Source of the DNA: CAYOSF01 sp964406605
GTDB lineage: Bacteria; Chloroflexota; Dehalococcoidia; DSTF01; RBG-16-68-14
Assembly: GCA_964406605.1 (NCBI GenBank)
Contig: CAYOSF010000001.1
Span: 62,001 to 126,000 of the forward strand
Direction: 5' to 3'
DNA: 64,000 nt
A program made the position numbers and the translations under genes. Shown here in pieces: positions 44,887 to 53,762 of this stretch. The notes beneath the pieces are model-generated. The model was not told the DNA's origin, did no database searches, and was given only the letters and a program-made list of their open reading frames with translations. Numbering within the stretch: the first letter of the stretch is position 1; the number at the start of each line of letters is the position of its first letter.

Positions 44887-46101
44887 CTACCCCCTGAACG
44901 CCGCCGTCACCTTCTCGATGGCGCCGGCGATGTCATCCACGTCCTCCCGGCTGCCCAGGAACAGCTCGTGCGACAGCCACACGCTCTCCTCGTGTGCGGC
45001 GCGTTCCGCCACGCGGCAGCGGACCTTGCTGTAGTCTACCCGCACCGCCGTGTCCCGCCAGGCGAACAGAGCGTCCTTGTAGACGGGCTCGTAGAACGCG
45101 CCGTGGCAGGGGATGCCTTCCGCCCGCAGCGCGGCCACGAACCGGTCGCGCACGACGCCGCCGCAGAGATCCGAGCGGTACCTGAGGTAGACCCCGTAGC
45201 CGGAGGGGACGGTGACGCGCTCGTCCTGCTTGAGCGTGTCGACGCCCTCGATCTCGCTCAGCCTGTCCGCGAGGTGGCGCTTGTTCTCCTCACGGACGCG
45301 TATCTGCTCGGGCAGCCGCTCGAGCTGGACGGAGAGCACGGCCGCCTGGAACTCGGTCATCCGGTAGTTCCAACCGAAGACGCCCTGGGAGGTGGCGGGC
45401 CGGTCGCCGGGGCGGAGGCGGCCGCAGTCGACATAAGAGTGGCAGCGGCGGTCCAGCTCCTCATCACTGGTGAGGACGATGCCGCCCTCGCCGGCGGTCA
45501 TGAGCTTCGTGTTCTGGAAGCTGAAGCAGCCCAGGTCGCCGATGGACCCCGCGCCCTTGTCCCGCCAGAACGCGCCGTGCATGTGGGCGCAGTCCTCGAT
45601 GACGCGGAGGCCGCGCTCTGCGGCGAGATCCATGATGCGGTCCATGTCGGCCATCCGGGAGCCGAGATGGACGGGGACGATGGCCCTCGTCCGGTCGGTG
45701 GCCGCTCGCTCGGCCTGGTCCGGATCGAGGCACCAGGTATCGGGATCGATGTCGGCGAAGACGGGGACGGCGCCCATGTAGAGGGCGGCGGCGGGCGTCG
45801 CGACGAAGGTGAGGGCGGGGATGATCACCTCGTCGCCCGGTTTGACGCCGGCCGCCTTGAGGGCGACCTCCAGCGCCGTCGTGCCGCTGGAGGTGCAGAT
45901 GCCGAAACGGGCGGTCTGATAGGAAGCGAAGGCTTCGGCGAACTGCGCGGCCCGCTGGTTCGGCGACGGGAAGCCGCCCCAGTTCCCGCTCTCGATCACC
46001 TCCCGGAGGGCCTGCACCTCGCGCTCATCGTGCACGGGCCAGGAGGGGAAGGGCGTGGTGCGAACCGGCGGGCCCCCATCGATGGCAAGCGTATCGGGCA
46101 T
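44887..46101 (-). CDS. DegT/DnrJ/EryC1/StrS family sugar aminotransferase
   Basis: A 404-aa PLP-dependent aminotransferase that transfers an amino group to a keto-sugar or cyclitol. PLP contacts are CTSSGTTALEVALKAAGV, PALTFVATPAAALYMGA, VIEDCAHMHGAFW (Asp pairing with the PLP nitrogen), and the Schiff-base Lys in FSFQNTKLMTAGEGG. GWNYRMTEFQAAV is the conserved later motif. All key residues are present. It is the first gene of the minus-strand operon whose other products (Gfo/Idh dehydrogenase, PIG-L deacetylase, sugar isomerase) also act on amino sugars. Confidence 0.93.
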   Translation of the reverse strand: MPDTLAIDGGPPVRTTPFPSWPVHDEREVQALREVIESGNWGGFPSPNQRAAQFAEAFASYQTARFGICTSSGTTALEVALKAAGVKPGDEVIIPALTFVATPAAALYMGAVPVFADIDPDTWCLDPDQAERAATDRTRAIVPVHLGSRMADMDRIMDLAAERGLRVIEDCAHMHGAFWRDKGAGSIGDLGCFSFQNTKLMTAGEGGIVLTSDEELDRRCHSYVDCGRLRPGDRPATSQGVFGWNYRMTEFQAAVLSVQLERLPEQIRVREENKRHLADRLSEIEGVDTLKQDERVTVPSGYGVYLRYRSDLCGGVVRDRFVAALRAEGIPCHGAFYEPVYKDALFAWRDTAVRVDYSKVRCRVAERAAHEESVWLSHELFLGSREDVDDIAGAIEKVTAAFRG

Positions 46102-46251
46102 AGCAGATCCCGCGAATACCTGAGCGCGGATACCCTTCTGATACTACGACGGCGGCGGTTGATGCAAGAGGGGAGGCAGGGCGCGGCGGCTGGTGAGCAG
46201 GGGCGATCCAGGAATCGCCTCCACTGTCCGTGGAGACGGGACTGTGGCCGC

Positions 46252-46599
46252 CTACTTCTCGACCGGCTCGCCGGCCTTGATCCAGGCCTGGGTGCCGCCT
46301 TGGAGATTGTAGAGCGAGCTCGGGGGAATACCGGCGGCGGCGGCCATCTCGCAGGCGAGGACACTTCGCTGACCCACCGCGCAGACAAAGAGCAGCTTGC
46401 GGCCCTTGGGAAGCTCGTTGCGGCGCGGGAAGACCGAGGCCACGGGGATGTGGGCGGCGCCGGGAATGTGGCCTGTCACGTACTCGATGGTCTCGCGCAC
46501 GTCGATGACGTGGGTGCTGTTCTTGAGCATCTGCTTGGCCTCGTCGACGGTGACGCGGCTGAAGGGCTCCTGCGGGTTCTTGGTCGGCACGATGACCAC
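46252..46599 (-). CDS. Single-domain rhodanese-like sulfurtransferase
   Basis: A 115-aa cytoplasmic rhodanese. The fold shows VTVDEAKQML, HVIDVRETIEYVTGHIPGA, and the active-site loop VCAVGQRS with the persulfide-forming Cys and the usual Arg three positions on. NLQGGTQAWIKAG is the standard final motif. It could move sulfane sulfur for thiol metabolism or detoxification. It is divergent from the YHS gene by about 200 bp of non-coding DNA, and follows the DegT operon start by 150 bp. Confidence 0.92.
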   Translation of the reverse strand: MVIVPTKNPQEPFSRVTVDEAKQMLKNSTHVIDVRETIEYVTGHIPGAAHIPVASVFPRRNELPKGRKLLFVCAVGQRSVLACEMAAAAGIPPSSLYNLQGGTQAWIKAGEPVEK

Positions 46600-46764
46600 C
46601 TCCCGGCAGTTCTCGACTAAATCGGTTGACTGTCTTATCTTAGCAGAGATGGGGGGTGGATGCCAGGCCTACTTGGAGAGGTACCCGTCGTGTGGGGCCG
46701 AAACACGGGGCCAGGCCGCCGGGCCACTCGCACGCCGGCGCAGTCAGGCCCCGGCTATCTGTCG

Positions 46765-46770
46765 TATAAT
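46765..46770 (+). promoter_or_regulatory. TATAAT -10 element upstream of the YHS gene
   Basis: Perfect TATAAT 45 bp before the ATG; the region 17 bp upstream (AGTCAG) is a poor -35. Confidence 0.4.
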
Positions 46771-46814
46771 GCCGGTAGATGACTAGCATGGACGGCACTG
46801 CAAGGAGGTAGATC

Positions 46815-47075
46815 ATGGCCGAGCTGGTGAAGGACCCCGTGTGCGGGATGGAGATCGACCCTGAGGCGGCGGCCGGGACGTCGGAGTACGAAGGGACCAC
46901 CTACTACTTCTGCGCCGAGGGCTGCAAGAAGGAGTTCGACGCCGACCCTCAGAAGTTCCTGGGCGGCGGCGAGGAGCCCGCGGCGGAGATGCCGGCCGAG
47001 GAGCCTGCGGAAGCGCCCGCGGCCGCAACGGAGGAGAAGCCGGCCAAGCGCTGGTGGGAGTTCTGGAAGTCCTAG
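46815..47075 (+). CDS. YHS-domain metal-binding protein
   Basis: An 86-aa protein. Residues 5-50 form a YHS domain: VKDPVCGMEIDPEAAAGTSEYEG, then TYYFCAEGCKKEFDADPQKF. The CGM and FCxxxC cysteines are the expected copper/metal ligands. The rest is an Ala/Glu/Pro linker ending in the amphipathic KRWWEFWKS, which may attach to the membrane surface. AAGGAGGTAGATC precedes the ATG. The DinB gene starts 3 bp after its stop. Confidence 0.9.
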   Translation: MAELVKDPVCGMEIDPEAAAGTSEYEGTTYYFCAEGCKKEFDADPQKFLGGGEEPAAEMPAEEPAEAPAAATEEKPAKRWWEFWKS

Positions 47076-47077
47076 GG

Positions 47078-47620
47078 GTGGCGGACGACCAGGCGATCCG
47101 ACAGCTCGTCGAGAAGATGGCCGAGGAGCGGGGCAAGCTCCTCGGCCAGATCGAGGCGCTCAGCGATGAGGAGGCGGAGCGCAAACCGGTCGACGCCGAG
47201 GGCGAGGCGCAGTGGTCGGTGAAGGAGCAGTGCGCCCACCTGGCCGAGATGGAAACCGCCTATCGGGCCTGGGTCGAGCGGGCCCTGGTCGAGGAGAACC
47301 CGGATCTGACCGGCATCCGCGGCGATCCCGTCGCGGTTCCGCTGGAAGAGGCGAACGATCGCCCGCTCTCCGTTCTCGTCCAGGAGCTGCGCAGTCAGCG
47401 AGAGCGGACGCTGGCGCTGATCGAGCGGCTACGGCCGGAGGACTACGACCGGAAGGCCACCCAGCCGATATTCGGCACGCTCACTGTGCTCCAGTGGCTG
47501 CGCTCCTACTACCGGCACGACCGGATGCACCAGGACCAGATCGCGGGGCGGGAGCAGACGTACAAGCCGCGCTTTGCGGGCGGTGGGGAGCCGGACCAGC
47601 GGCGGGCGCGGGCGCAATGA
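47078..47620 (+). CDS. DinB-family protein
   Basis: A 180-aa four-helix bundle of the DinB/YfiT superfamily. The first helix is AIRQLVEKMAEERGKLLGQIEAL. WSVKEQCAHLAEMETAYRAWV has the first metal-ligand His, and LQWLRSYYRHDRMHQDQIAG carries the H-x3-H pair, so the metal triad looks complete. Members are metal-dependent thiol transferases (e.g. mycothiol- or bacillithiol-linked), with unknown partner here. The GTG at 47078 is used because it follows the YHS stop; a GTG at 47054 overlaps that gene. Confidence 0.82.
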   Translation: MADDQAIRQLVEKMAEERGKLLGQIEALSDEEAERKPVDAEGEAQWSVKEQCAHLAEMETAYRAWVERALVEENPDLTGIRGDPVAVPLEEANDRPLSVLVQELRSQRERTLALIERLRPEDYDRKATQPIFGTLTVLQWLRSYYRHDRMHQDQIAGREQTYKPRFAGGGEPDQRRARAQ

Positions 47621-47633
47621 CCCGGCTCCATCG

Positions 47634-48653
47634 ATGATGTCGCCTTCCGGCAGCGAGCACCGCTCCCTGCCGCGTGTCTATGTCACGCGCAGGCTCCCGG
47701 GCGGTGCGCTGGAGCGGCTGAGCCGCGAGACCGACGCGGAAGTCTGGGAGGACGAACAGCCACCGCCCCGCGAACGGCTGCTCGAGGCGGTGCGCGACGT
47801 CGACGGCCTGCTCTGTCTCCTGACCGACAAGATCGACGCGGAGCTGCTGGATGCCGCGCCCCGCCTGCGGGTGGTGAGCACCATGGCCGTCGGCTACGAC
47901 CACATCGACGTGGGGGAGGCCACCCGGCGGGGAGTGGTGGTCACCAACACGCCCGGCGTGCTCACCGAGACGACGGCGGACCTCGCCTTCGCGCTCCTGC
48001 TCGCCGCCGCCCGCCGGCTGCCCGAGGGCGAGCGGGCGGTGCGTGAGGGCCGCTGGACCACCTGGCATCCTTCGTTTCTGCTCGGGCGGGACGTGCACGG
48101 CGCCACGTTGGGCATCGTGGGCCTGGGCAAGATCGGCGAGGCGATGGCGCGGCGCGCGCAGGGCTTCCATATGCGGGTGCTCTACCACGACGGAGCGCGC
48201 AAGCCCGAGGTCGAGAAGGAGCTGGGCGTCGTCTACGCGAGCTTCGAGGACCTGCTGGCCGAGTCCGATTTCGTCACCGTCCATGTGCCCCTGACGCCGG
48301 AGACGCGTCACCTGTTCGATGACGCGGCCTTCGGGCGCATGAAGCCGACGGCGGTCTTCATCAACACCTCCCGCGGGCCCCTGGTGGACGAGTCGGCGCT
48401 GAAGCGCGCCCTGGAGTCGGGGCGGATCGCGGCGGCCGGCATCGACGTCACGGAGGAGGAGCCGCTGCCCCAGGACGACCCGCTGCTCGACCTGCCCAAC
48501 CTGCTGGTCTTGCCCCATATCGGCTCGGCCAGCGTCGCGACGCGAGCCAGGATGGCGGAGATGGCGGTCGAGAACCTGCTGGCGGGCCTAGTCGGGGAGA
48601 GGCCGCCGCAGTGCGTCAACCCGGAGGTGCTGGCGCGCGGCACCGGCTCCTGA
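47634..48653 (+). CDS. D-isomer-specific 2-hydroxyacid dehydrogenase (glyoxylate/hydroxypyruvate reductase-like)
   Basis: A 339-aa NAD(P)-dependent enzyme. The nucleotide-binding motif is LGIVGLGKIGEAMARRA near residue 160. Catalytic residues follow the family: Arg in NTSRGPLVDESAL (residue ~245), Glu in GIDVTEEEPLP, and His in LPHIGSASVATR. The N-terminal half has VVSTMAVGYDHIDVGEATRRGVVVTNTPGVLTE, typical of glyoxylate/glycerate dehydrogenases. The start is the ATG at 47634, 14 bp after the DinB stop, which would place them in one transcript. It is followed by tRNA-Arg. Confidence 0.93.
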   Translation: MMSPSGSEHRSLPRVYVTRRLPGGALERLSRETDAEVWEDEQPPPRERLLEAVRDVDGLLCLLTDKIDAELLDAAPRLRVVSTMAVGYDHIDVGEATRRGVVVTNTPGVLTETTADLAFALLLAAARRLPEGERAVREGRWTTWHPSFLLGRDVHGATLGIVGLGKIGEAMARRAQGFHMRVLYHDGARKPEVEKELGVVYASFEDLLAESDFVTVHVPLTPETRHLFDDAAFGRMKPTAVFINTSRGPLVDESALKRALESGRIAAAGIDVTEEEPLPQDDPLLDLPNLLVLPHIGSASVATRARMAEMAVENLLAGLVGERPPQCVNPEVLARGTGS

Positions 48654-48699
48654 GAGCGCTTGCGGGGCCTGACGGGGCCCGATAAGATGCGGGCAGGTC

Positions 48700-48775
<76 letters not shown>

Positions 48776-48820
48776 CCCTGTTCAGGTGTGGGCGGGTTAG
48801 CCGTGATCTGCGGGCCTTCC

Positions 48821-50329
48821 CTAGTCCCTCAGTCGACGCCTCCGGGCGTACCAGGCCGCGCTGCCCAGGGTGATGGCACCTGCTGTGGCTGCGACAAGTA
48901 CCATGCTGACAACGCCTGTAGCGTTGCAACCGTTAGCGTCCGGGAAGGCGCCAGTGCCGCCGACTGGGGGAAGCGTGGGGACAGGTGTGGGCGTGGCTGT
49001 CGGCGTGCTGGTCGGTGTTTCGGTGGCCGTGGGTGTGGGTGTCGGCGTCGGCTTTGGGCCGACTTGCACATCCGCCGGGGTGGTGCACATGCGGTACCCA
49101 CACAGGTATCCATCACCCAGGTCGCCGTAGACGTTGTGGCCCCAACACTTGACCCCGTTCGCGGCCGTCAGGGCGCAGGTGTGGACGGCCCCCGCGTCCA
49201 CAGCGCTGATGCCGCTGCCCAGGCCCAGCACATCCGCCGGCGTGCTTCGGTCGATGGTGGTTCCGTCTCCTAGCTGTCCCCAGTCGTTGTGCCCCCAGCA
49301 CTTGACCCCGCCTGCGGTCGTCAGGGCGCAGGTGTGGGCGCCCGACCCCGCGGCTATAGCTGCGACACCGCTGGTCAGCCCTGACACGTCCGCCGGTGTG
49401 CTCCTGCTCGTGGTCGTCCCATCTCCCAGCTGCCCCCAGCTGTTCCGCCCCCAGCACTTCACGCCGCCCGCTGTGGTCAGCGCGCACGTGTAACCACGTC
49501 CGGCAGCCACGTCGACCACACCACTCGTCAGGCCTGGCACGTCCACAGGGGTCGTGCTACAAGGCCAGATGTTGCTGTGGCACGTCTCAGTCGTTGGAGC
49601 ACCCAGCTGACCCATGTAGTTGTTCCCCCAACACTTGACGCCACCGGCCGTGGTCACTGCGCAGGTATGGGGGCCATTAGGCCAATCCGGTCCGCCTGAG
49701 GAGATGGCTGCTACACCACTCTTGAGCCCCGACACGTCCACCGGCGTGCTTCGGTTGATAGTGGTCCCGTCCCCCAGATGGCCCCAGAAGTTGTCTCCCC
49801 AGCACTTGACGCCACCGGCCGTCGTGAGCGCACAGGTGTGGGCCACACCCGAATGTCCGCCTGCGGCGATGGCTGCTACGCCACTCGTAAGCCCCGACAC
49901 GTCCACCGGCGTGCTTCGGTTGATAGCGGTCCCGTCCCCCAACTGCTGACAAAAGTTGCTACCCCAGCACTTGGCGCCGCCCGCCGTGGTCACAACGCAG
50001 GTGTGGCCGACGCCCGAGTCTCCGCCCGCGTCGACCGCTGCCACGCCGCTGGCAAGCCCCAACACGTCCACCGGGAAGCTCTTGCTCGTGGTTGTCCCGT
50101 CCCCCAGTTGGCCGCTGAGGTTTCGTCCCCAGCACTTGACGCCGCCCGCCGTGGTCACAACGCAGGTGTGGCCGCCCCCCGCCGTGACGGCAGTAACGCC
50201 AGTGAGTGGGTTGGTCGAGGCCGCAGCGCGGCCTGGCCATAGGATCGCAGACAGCAAAGCCAGCATCACAACGCCCAGCAAGAGCGGAGTCCGGCCCGGC
50301 CTCGTTGACCCTATCAGTTGTGCAGACAT
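48821..50329 (-). CDS. Secreted RCC1-repeat protein with C-terminal anchor signal
   Basis: A 502-aa extracellular protein. The signal peptide covers [26 protein letters not shown]. Seven RCC1-type blades follow, each built on [26 protein letters not shown] and RSTPxDVxGLxSG; their Cys pairs are consistent with extracellular disulfides. A Thr/Pro linker of repeating PTPT leads to the C-terminal motif [15 protein letters not shown], a hydrophobic helix and RRRR. This sortase- or exosortase-like layout is also found, frameshifted, in the 53763-55057 gene. The start ATG 50329 has GGGGGAGAGGC upstream and follows the shared promoter-leader cassette. A seven-bladed propeller for protein or ligand binding is expected; target unknown. 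Confidence 0.88.
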   Translation of the reverse strand: MSAQLIGSTRPGRTPLLLGVVMLALLSAILWPGRAAASTNPLTGVTAVTAGGGHTCVVTTAGGVKCWGRNLSGQLGDGTTTSKSFPVDVLGLASGVAAVDAGGDSGVGHTCVVTTAGGAKCWGSNFCQQLGDGTAINRSTPVDVSGLTSGVAAIAAGGHSGVAHTCALTTAGGVKCWGDNFWGHLGDGTTINRSTPVDVSGLKSGVAAISSGGPDWPNGPHTCAVTTAGGVKCWGNNYMGQLGAPTTETCHSNIWPCSTTPVDVPGLTSGVVDVAAGRGYTCALTTAGGVKCWGRNSWGQLGDGTTTSRSTPADVSGLTSGVAAIAAGSGAHTCALTTAGGVKCWGHNDWGQLGDGTTIDRSTPADVLGLGSGISAVDAGAVHTCALTAANGVKCWGHNVYGDLGDGYLCGYRMCTTPADVQVGPKPTPTPTPTATETPTSTPTATPTPVPTLPPVGGTGAFPDANGCNATGVVSMVLVAATAGAITLGSAAWYARRRRLRD

Positions 50330-50436
50330 GCCTCTCCCCCTCTCCATGACGCCAGGTTTGTGCGAGGACAGCCACCGGGCGCGCCTATGCCATCAGTCGA
50401 AGCCGATTATACCACCGCTGGCAGAGGATGTCAGCC
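50330..50436 (-). promoter_or_regulatory. Promoter-leader cassette, copy a
   Basis: Minus-strand CTGACA (50429-50434), 17-bp spacer, TATAAT (50406-50411), then a ~70-nt leader to the ATG at 50329. The whole ~107 bp is similar to 52106-52212 and 55058-55164, including ATCCTCT before the -10 and the stretch CTGGCGTC near the ribosome binding site. Confidence 0.8.
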
Positions 50437-50615
50437 AGCCGTTCAGGCCCACAAGGGGCTGAGCCCCGGCTACGGGCTCAGGCTACGGTTGGTGTGAACC
50501 CGCCTAGCGCTGGATGCTGGCTCCTCCCGCAGTTCGGTCCCCTCTATGCCCGCTAGAGGAGTGAACGTAGGTGCCTCAGACAACTGCGGCGCTCCAAGAA
50601 GGCTGGGCTCCGACC

Positions 50616-52105
50616 CTACGGTGCCGGGGTAGCCGTTGGCGTCGGCTTCACAACGCCCTCCCCGCAGTCGTGGAAGTACGATTTCACCGCGTGCAGGACG
50701 TCGTCCACGAGCACCTGTCCGTCCGGCGGCCCCAGGTTCCAATCGTTCGGCCCCACGTAGCTCCGGTCGTACTTTCCCCCGTCGTAGCCCGGCTCGCCCT
50801 CGCGGAGGAAGTAGTGGTCCACCACGGCCAGCACGTCATCGATGCGGTTCAGCCCGTCATTCGTCGGGTTGAAGTAGTCCCAGGGGTTCCTATAGTCGCG
50901 CCGGCCACCGAGGAATTCATCTGGGCCGTTCTCGTCCGCGTCTGGGCAACCATCGCCATCCGTGTCTCCCGGCGCCGGCTGCTTGGTGGGTGTGGGGGTG
51001 TTGGTGACGGTGGACGTTGGCGTGGGCGTCGACTTGACCGCACAATTCACGTCGGCGCAGTGCAACAGCTTCAAATCCCAGCCGGCCTGGTCGTGGTAAC
51101 TCACCACGGGGTAGCCTGAGGCGTCGAGCTCAAGCGATGTTAGCCCGAACGTAAGGCTAATGTGGGCGTCGGTGTCGGGCGAAGTGATGCTCTCGTCACC
51201 GCCAGTGCAGTCCGGGTCGTTGCAGTGCAGGACCTTCAGGTCGTTGTTCGTGTTGTCGGAGTAGCTGACAACCGGGTAGCCGCTTCCGTCGAGCGCCAGC
51301 GAGGTGGACTGGCCGCCATTCACGTAGGTGTCGGGCGAGGTGATGCTCTCGTCAGCGCCAGTGCAGTCCGGGTCGTTGCAGTGCAGGACCTTCAGGTCGC
51401 TGTTCGTGCCGTCGAAGTAGCTGACCACCGGGCTGCCGGCTGAGTCTAGCACCAGCGAGGTGCATTGCCCGACGTTCGTGCCGGTGTCAGGCGAGGTGAC
51501 GCTCTCGTCGTCACCCGCGCAGTCCGGGTCGTTGCAGTGCAACACCTTCAAGTGGCCGTTCGTGCCGTCGAAGTAGCTGACCACCGGGTGGCCGCTGGCG
51601 TCCAGCGCTAGGGAGCTCCAGCTCCCAACAGTGCCGCCGGTGTCGGGCGAGGTGATGCTGTCGTCAGCGCCAGTGCAGTTTGGGTCGTTGCAGTGCAGCA
51701 CCTTCAGGTCCGGGTCAGGGACGGCGTTGCGGTAGCTGACCACGGGGTAGCCCGAGCCGTCTAGCTGCAGCGAGGTGTAGAGCCCCACCCACGCTCCGGT
51801 GTCGGGCGAGGTGATGCTCTCGTTACCGCCGCTGCAGTCCGGGTCGTTGCAGTGCAGCACCTTCAGGTCCTCGCCGGTGGAGTCGTAGTAGCTAACCACG
51901 GGTTGCCGTCTGAGTCCAGCGCCAGCGAAGGCCATCGCCCGACATCGCCCTCGGTGTCGGGCGAGGTGATGCTGTTGCCACCGTCGCCATGGCCGGTCTG
52001 GGGCCACAGGAGCGCGGCCAACACCACGAGTGCCACAAGACCGGCTAGTCTCACGCACGCTGCGGCTCGTCTCGGCCAGGCCCGCACTGTAGGCGATGCA
52101 AACAT
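50616..52105 (-). pseudogene. Secreted SITSPDT-repeat protein with calcium-motif/dockerin-like end, frameshifted once
   Basis: The N-terminus starts at ATG 52105 behind the shared leader cassette: basic residues, then the signal LAGLVALVVLAALLWPQTGHG. Its frame ends near 51863, but homology continues in another frame from about 51900 to 50616. Restoring one C in the CCC run at 51900-51902 joins SLALDSDGNP to VVSYYDSTGED, matching the other repeats. The protein then has six ~52-residue repeats (SITSPDTG, SLALDxSGxPVVSY, DLKVLHCNDPDCxG), a Thr/Pro linker, DTDGDGCPDADENG (calcium motif) and a dockerin-like tail (GLNRIDDVLAVVDHYF, GPPDGQVLVDDVLHAV). The CNDPDC pairs suggest disulfides. Function: surface recognition or structure, unproven. 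Confidence 0.8.
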
Positions 52106-52212
52106 GTCTCTCCCCCTCTCCGAGACGCCAGCATTGTGTGAGGATAGCCACCAGGCGCAGCTATGCCACTAGTCGAGACAGATCATACCACCGGTGGCAG
52201 AGGATGTCAGCG
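52106..52212 (-). promoter_or_regulatory. Promoter-leader cassette, copy b
   Basis: CTGACA (52205-52210), 17-bp spacer, TATGAT (52182-52187), leader to the ATG at 52105. In this copy ATAGC and GCTAT can pair around the middle of the leader, and copy a keeps four of these pairs with a G-U. Confidence 0.8.
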
Positions 52213-52408
52213 TGACATCCGGGCACAAGAGGCTTATGCCCAGGGACCGGCTTGGGCTGGTCTACGGATGGGCCGTGCCTGTCCTTGGCTGCGGGCCTCT
52301 TCCGGATCTGGGTCCTCTTTGCTTCTCCCAGAAGCGCTCAACAGGGCGCGGCCTTCGCCAACCGCGCCACGGCGAGTAGTTGGCCTGCCTCTTGTCCGTG
52401 TCCCTCGC

Positions 52409-53113
52409 CTACCTGCAGATGCGGTTCCGCAGGTAGCCGATCGCCTGCATGAGGTCCGCCAGGTTGACGACCCCGTTCCCGTCTAGGTCGGCGGCAGGGT
52501 TCCAGCGACGGGCACCCGGTTTTGTAAAGAGTGCCCGCGCTATGCGCGCGATATCGCGACCGGTTGTTCTTCCGTCTCCGTCTAGGTCGACGCAGGGCGG
52601 CCGGGTTGAGGTCGGCGTAACGCTGGGCGCTGCGGTGGCCGTGGCCGTGGCCGCTGATGTGGGCGTGGGCAGTGGTGTGTCGAAGTTCGTCCACGTAACG
52701 GATACGGGCTGCAGGACCAAGTCCTTGCTGAAGACCCTGACTGTCACCATCCCGCTGGGACCTGGGACGGGGGCGATGCACTTGCTGGACCACACAGCCG
52801 TCACCTCAGATTCCGAAGGCTGAGTGACTTCGGGTCCAAGCGGGTCGGAGACTTCGCAATCGGGAGGCTGCGTGGTGACCGCCGGCTTGTCAATTGCGGA
52901 GCTAAACGTGATATGTAGGTCCGTCGCCTGCTGACCCGTATTGTTCGTGAAGGCGTACGAGTACGAATAGGCTCCCGGATTAGCGGGCGTTCCGTTCGCC
53001 TCTACCACGCCGGTCCTCTCGGCTGACGGCGAGAACACCAGGATGCCGACGACGAGAATCGGCAACGAGGCTAGGACTGCAACAAAGAGCCATCTCCGGG
53101 CTCGTTGGATCAT
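52409..53113 (-). CDS. Secreted protein with C-terminal dockerin-type calcium repeats
   Basis: A 234-aa exported protein. The signal/anchor segment is RARRWLFVAVLASLPILVVGILVF. A ~110-residue beta-sandwich-like domain follows (SYSYAFTNNTGQQATDLHITF, WTNFDTP) with two Cys. After a Thr/Ser/Pro linker come two dockerin-type I calcium loops, DLDGDGRTTGRDIARIARAL and DLDGNGVVNLADLMQAIGYL, with the expected D-x-D-G-D-G pattern. Cohesin partners are not in the window. The start ATG 53113 has GGAGG 4-5 nt upstream. It lacks the shared leader cassette of its neighbours. Confidence 0.82.
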   Translation of the reverse strand: MIQRARRWLFVAVLASLPILVVGILVFSPSAERTGVVEANGTPANPGAYSYSYAFTNNTGQQATDLHITFSSAIDKPAVTTQPPDCEVSDPLGPEVTQPSESEVTAVWSSKCIAPVPGPSGMVTVRVFSKDLVLQPVSVTWTNFDTPLPTPTSAATATATAAPSVTPTSTRPPCVDLDGDGRTTGRDIARIARALFTKPGARRWNPAADLDGNGVVNLADLMQAIGYLRNRICR

Positions 53114-53318
53114 GCTGCCTCCTGAGTGAACGAGAGTGTACTACCGGATGCGACCGCAGTCAATCCGCCGGTCGCGCGCTCGGCAGGGAGGAAGCCACCC
53201 ATGCAGTGTGGTGACGCCCAGGCGCACTACGAGGGCTCAAGTGAGCGCCTCAACCATCTGCGCCGCTCAGAAACACCGGCCCTCCGCGAATTGCCGCGAA
53301 TGGATAGCAGCAGGTGTT

Positions 53319-53348
53319 GGAGAGCCTGCGGTATCCCACAGGCTCTCC
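53319..53348 (-). terminator. Terminator-like hairpin after the 53366-53659 gene
   Basis: 10-bp perfect stem (53319-53328 with 53339-53348), 10-nt loop, 18 bp beyond the stop codon. No T-run. Confidence 0.5.
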
Positions 53349-53365
53349 GCCCTGGCACTGCGGCC

Positions 53366-53659
53366 TTACATCATCATGCCGCAGTCCATCATTGCGAACT
53401 CCACCCACAGGTAGTTCTGGAAGTCCCTCACGGTCATGCCCCTGGCGGCTGCCGCTCCCCTGAGGCCACCATCAACCCGCCCACCGTCTTGTGCCTGGAT
53501 GGCGACGCACTGTCCGTGGCTAGTGTCGGGCACACCAGATGGGTGGGGTGTCATGGGTGCCATAGCGGCCGAGGCAGTGCCAATGGCCATCAGCGGGGCA
53601 ACCGCAGCTGCCATGACGAATAGCGCGTGCTTGATGCCTCTTGCCTTGTTCTCTCGCAT
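53366..53659 (-). CDS. Small secreted protein of unknown function
   Basis: A 97-aa protein with a signal peptide (MRENKARGIKHALFVMAAAVAPLMAIGTASA) and a short mature part rich in Met, Gly and Ala, ending MMDCGMMM. One Cys occurs mid-protein and one at the end. AGAGGAG lies 8 nt before the ATG at 53659. The Met/Cys-rich tail could bind a soft metal, but that is speculation. It sits inside the surface-protein locus. Confidence 0.6.
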   Translation of the reverse strand: MRENKARGIKHALFVMAAAVAPLMAIGTASAAMAPMTPHPSGVPDTSHGQCVAIQAQDGGRVDGGLRGAAAARGMTVRDFQNYLWVEFAMMDCGMMM

Positions 53660-53762
53660 CGTTGTCTCCTCTCTACTCCAATTCTAGGGACCTGCTTGCT
53701 GACGACGGCTATCAAGATTGTCTCCGGGAGTCAGACCCCCTCTCTTCTCACCGCCCAACGGG

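Noticed and set aside
52409..53113. Fourth copy of the promoter-leader cassette upstream of the dockerin gene
   Set aside because: The sequence upstream of 53113 shows no match to the three cassettes.
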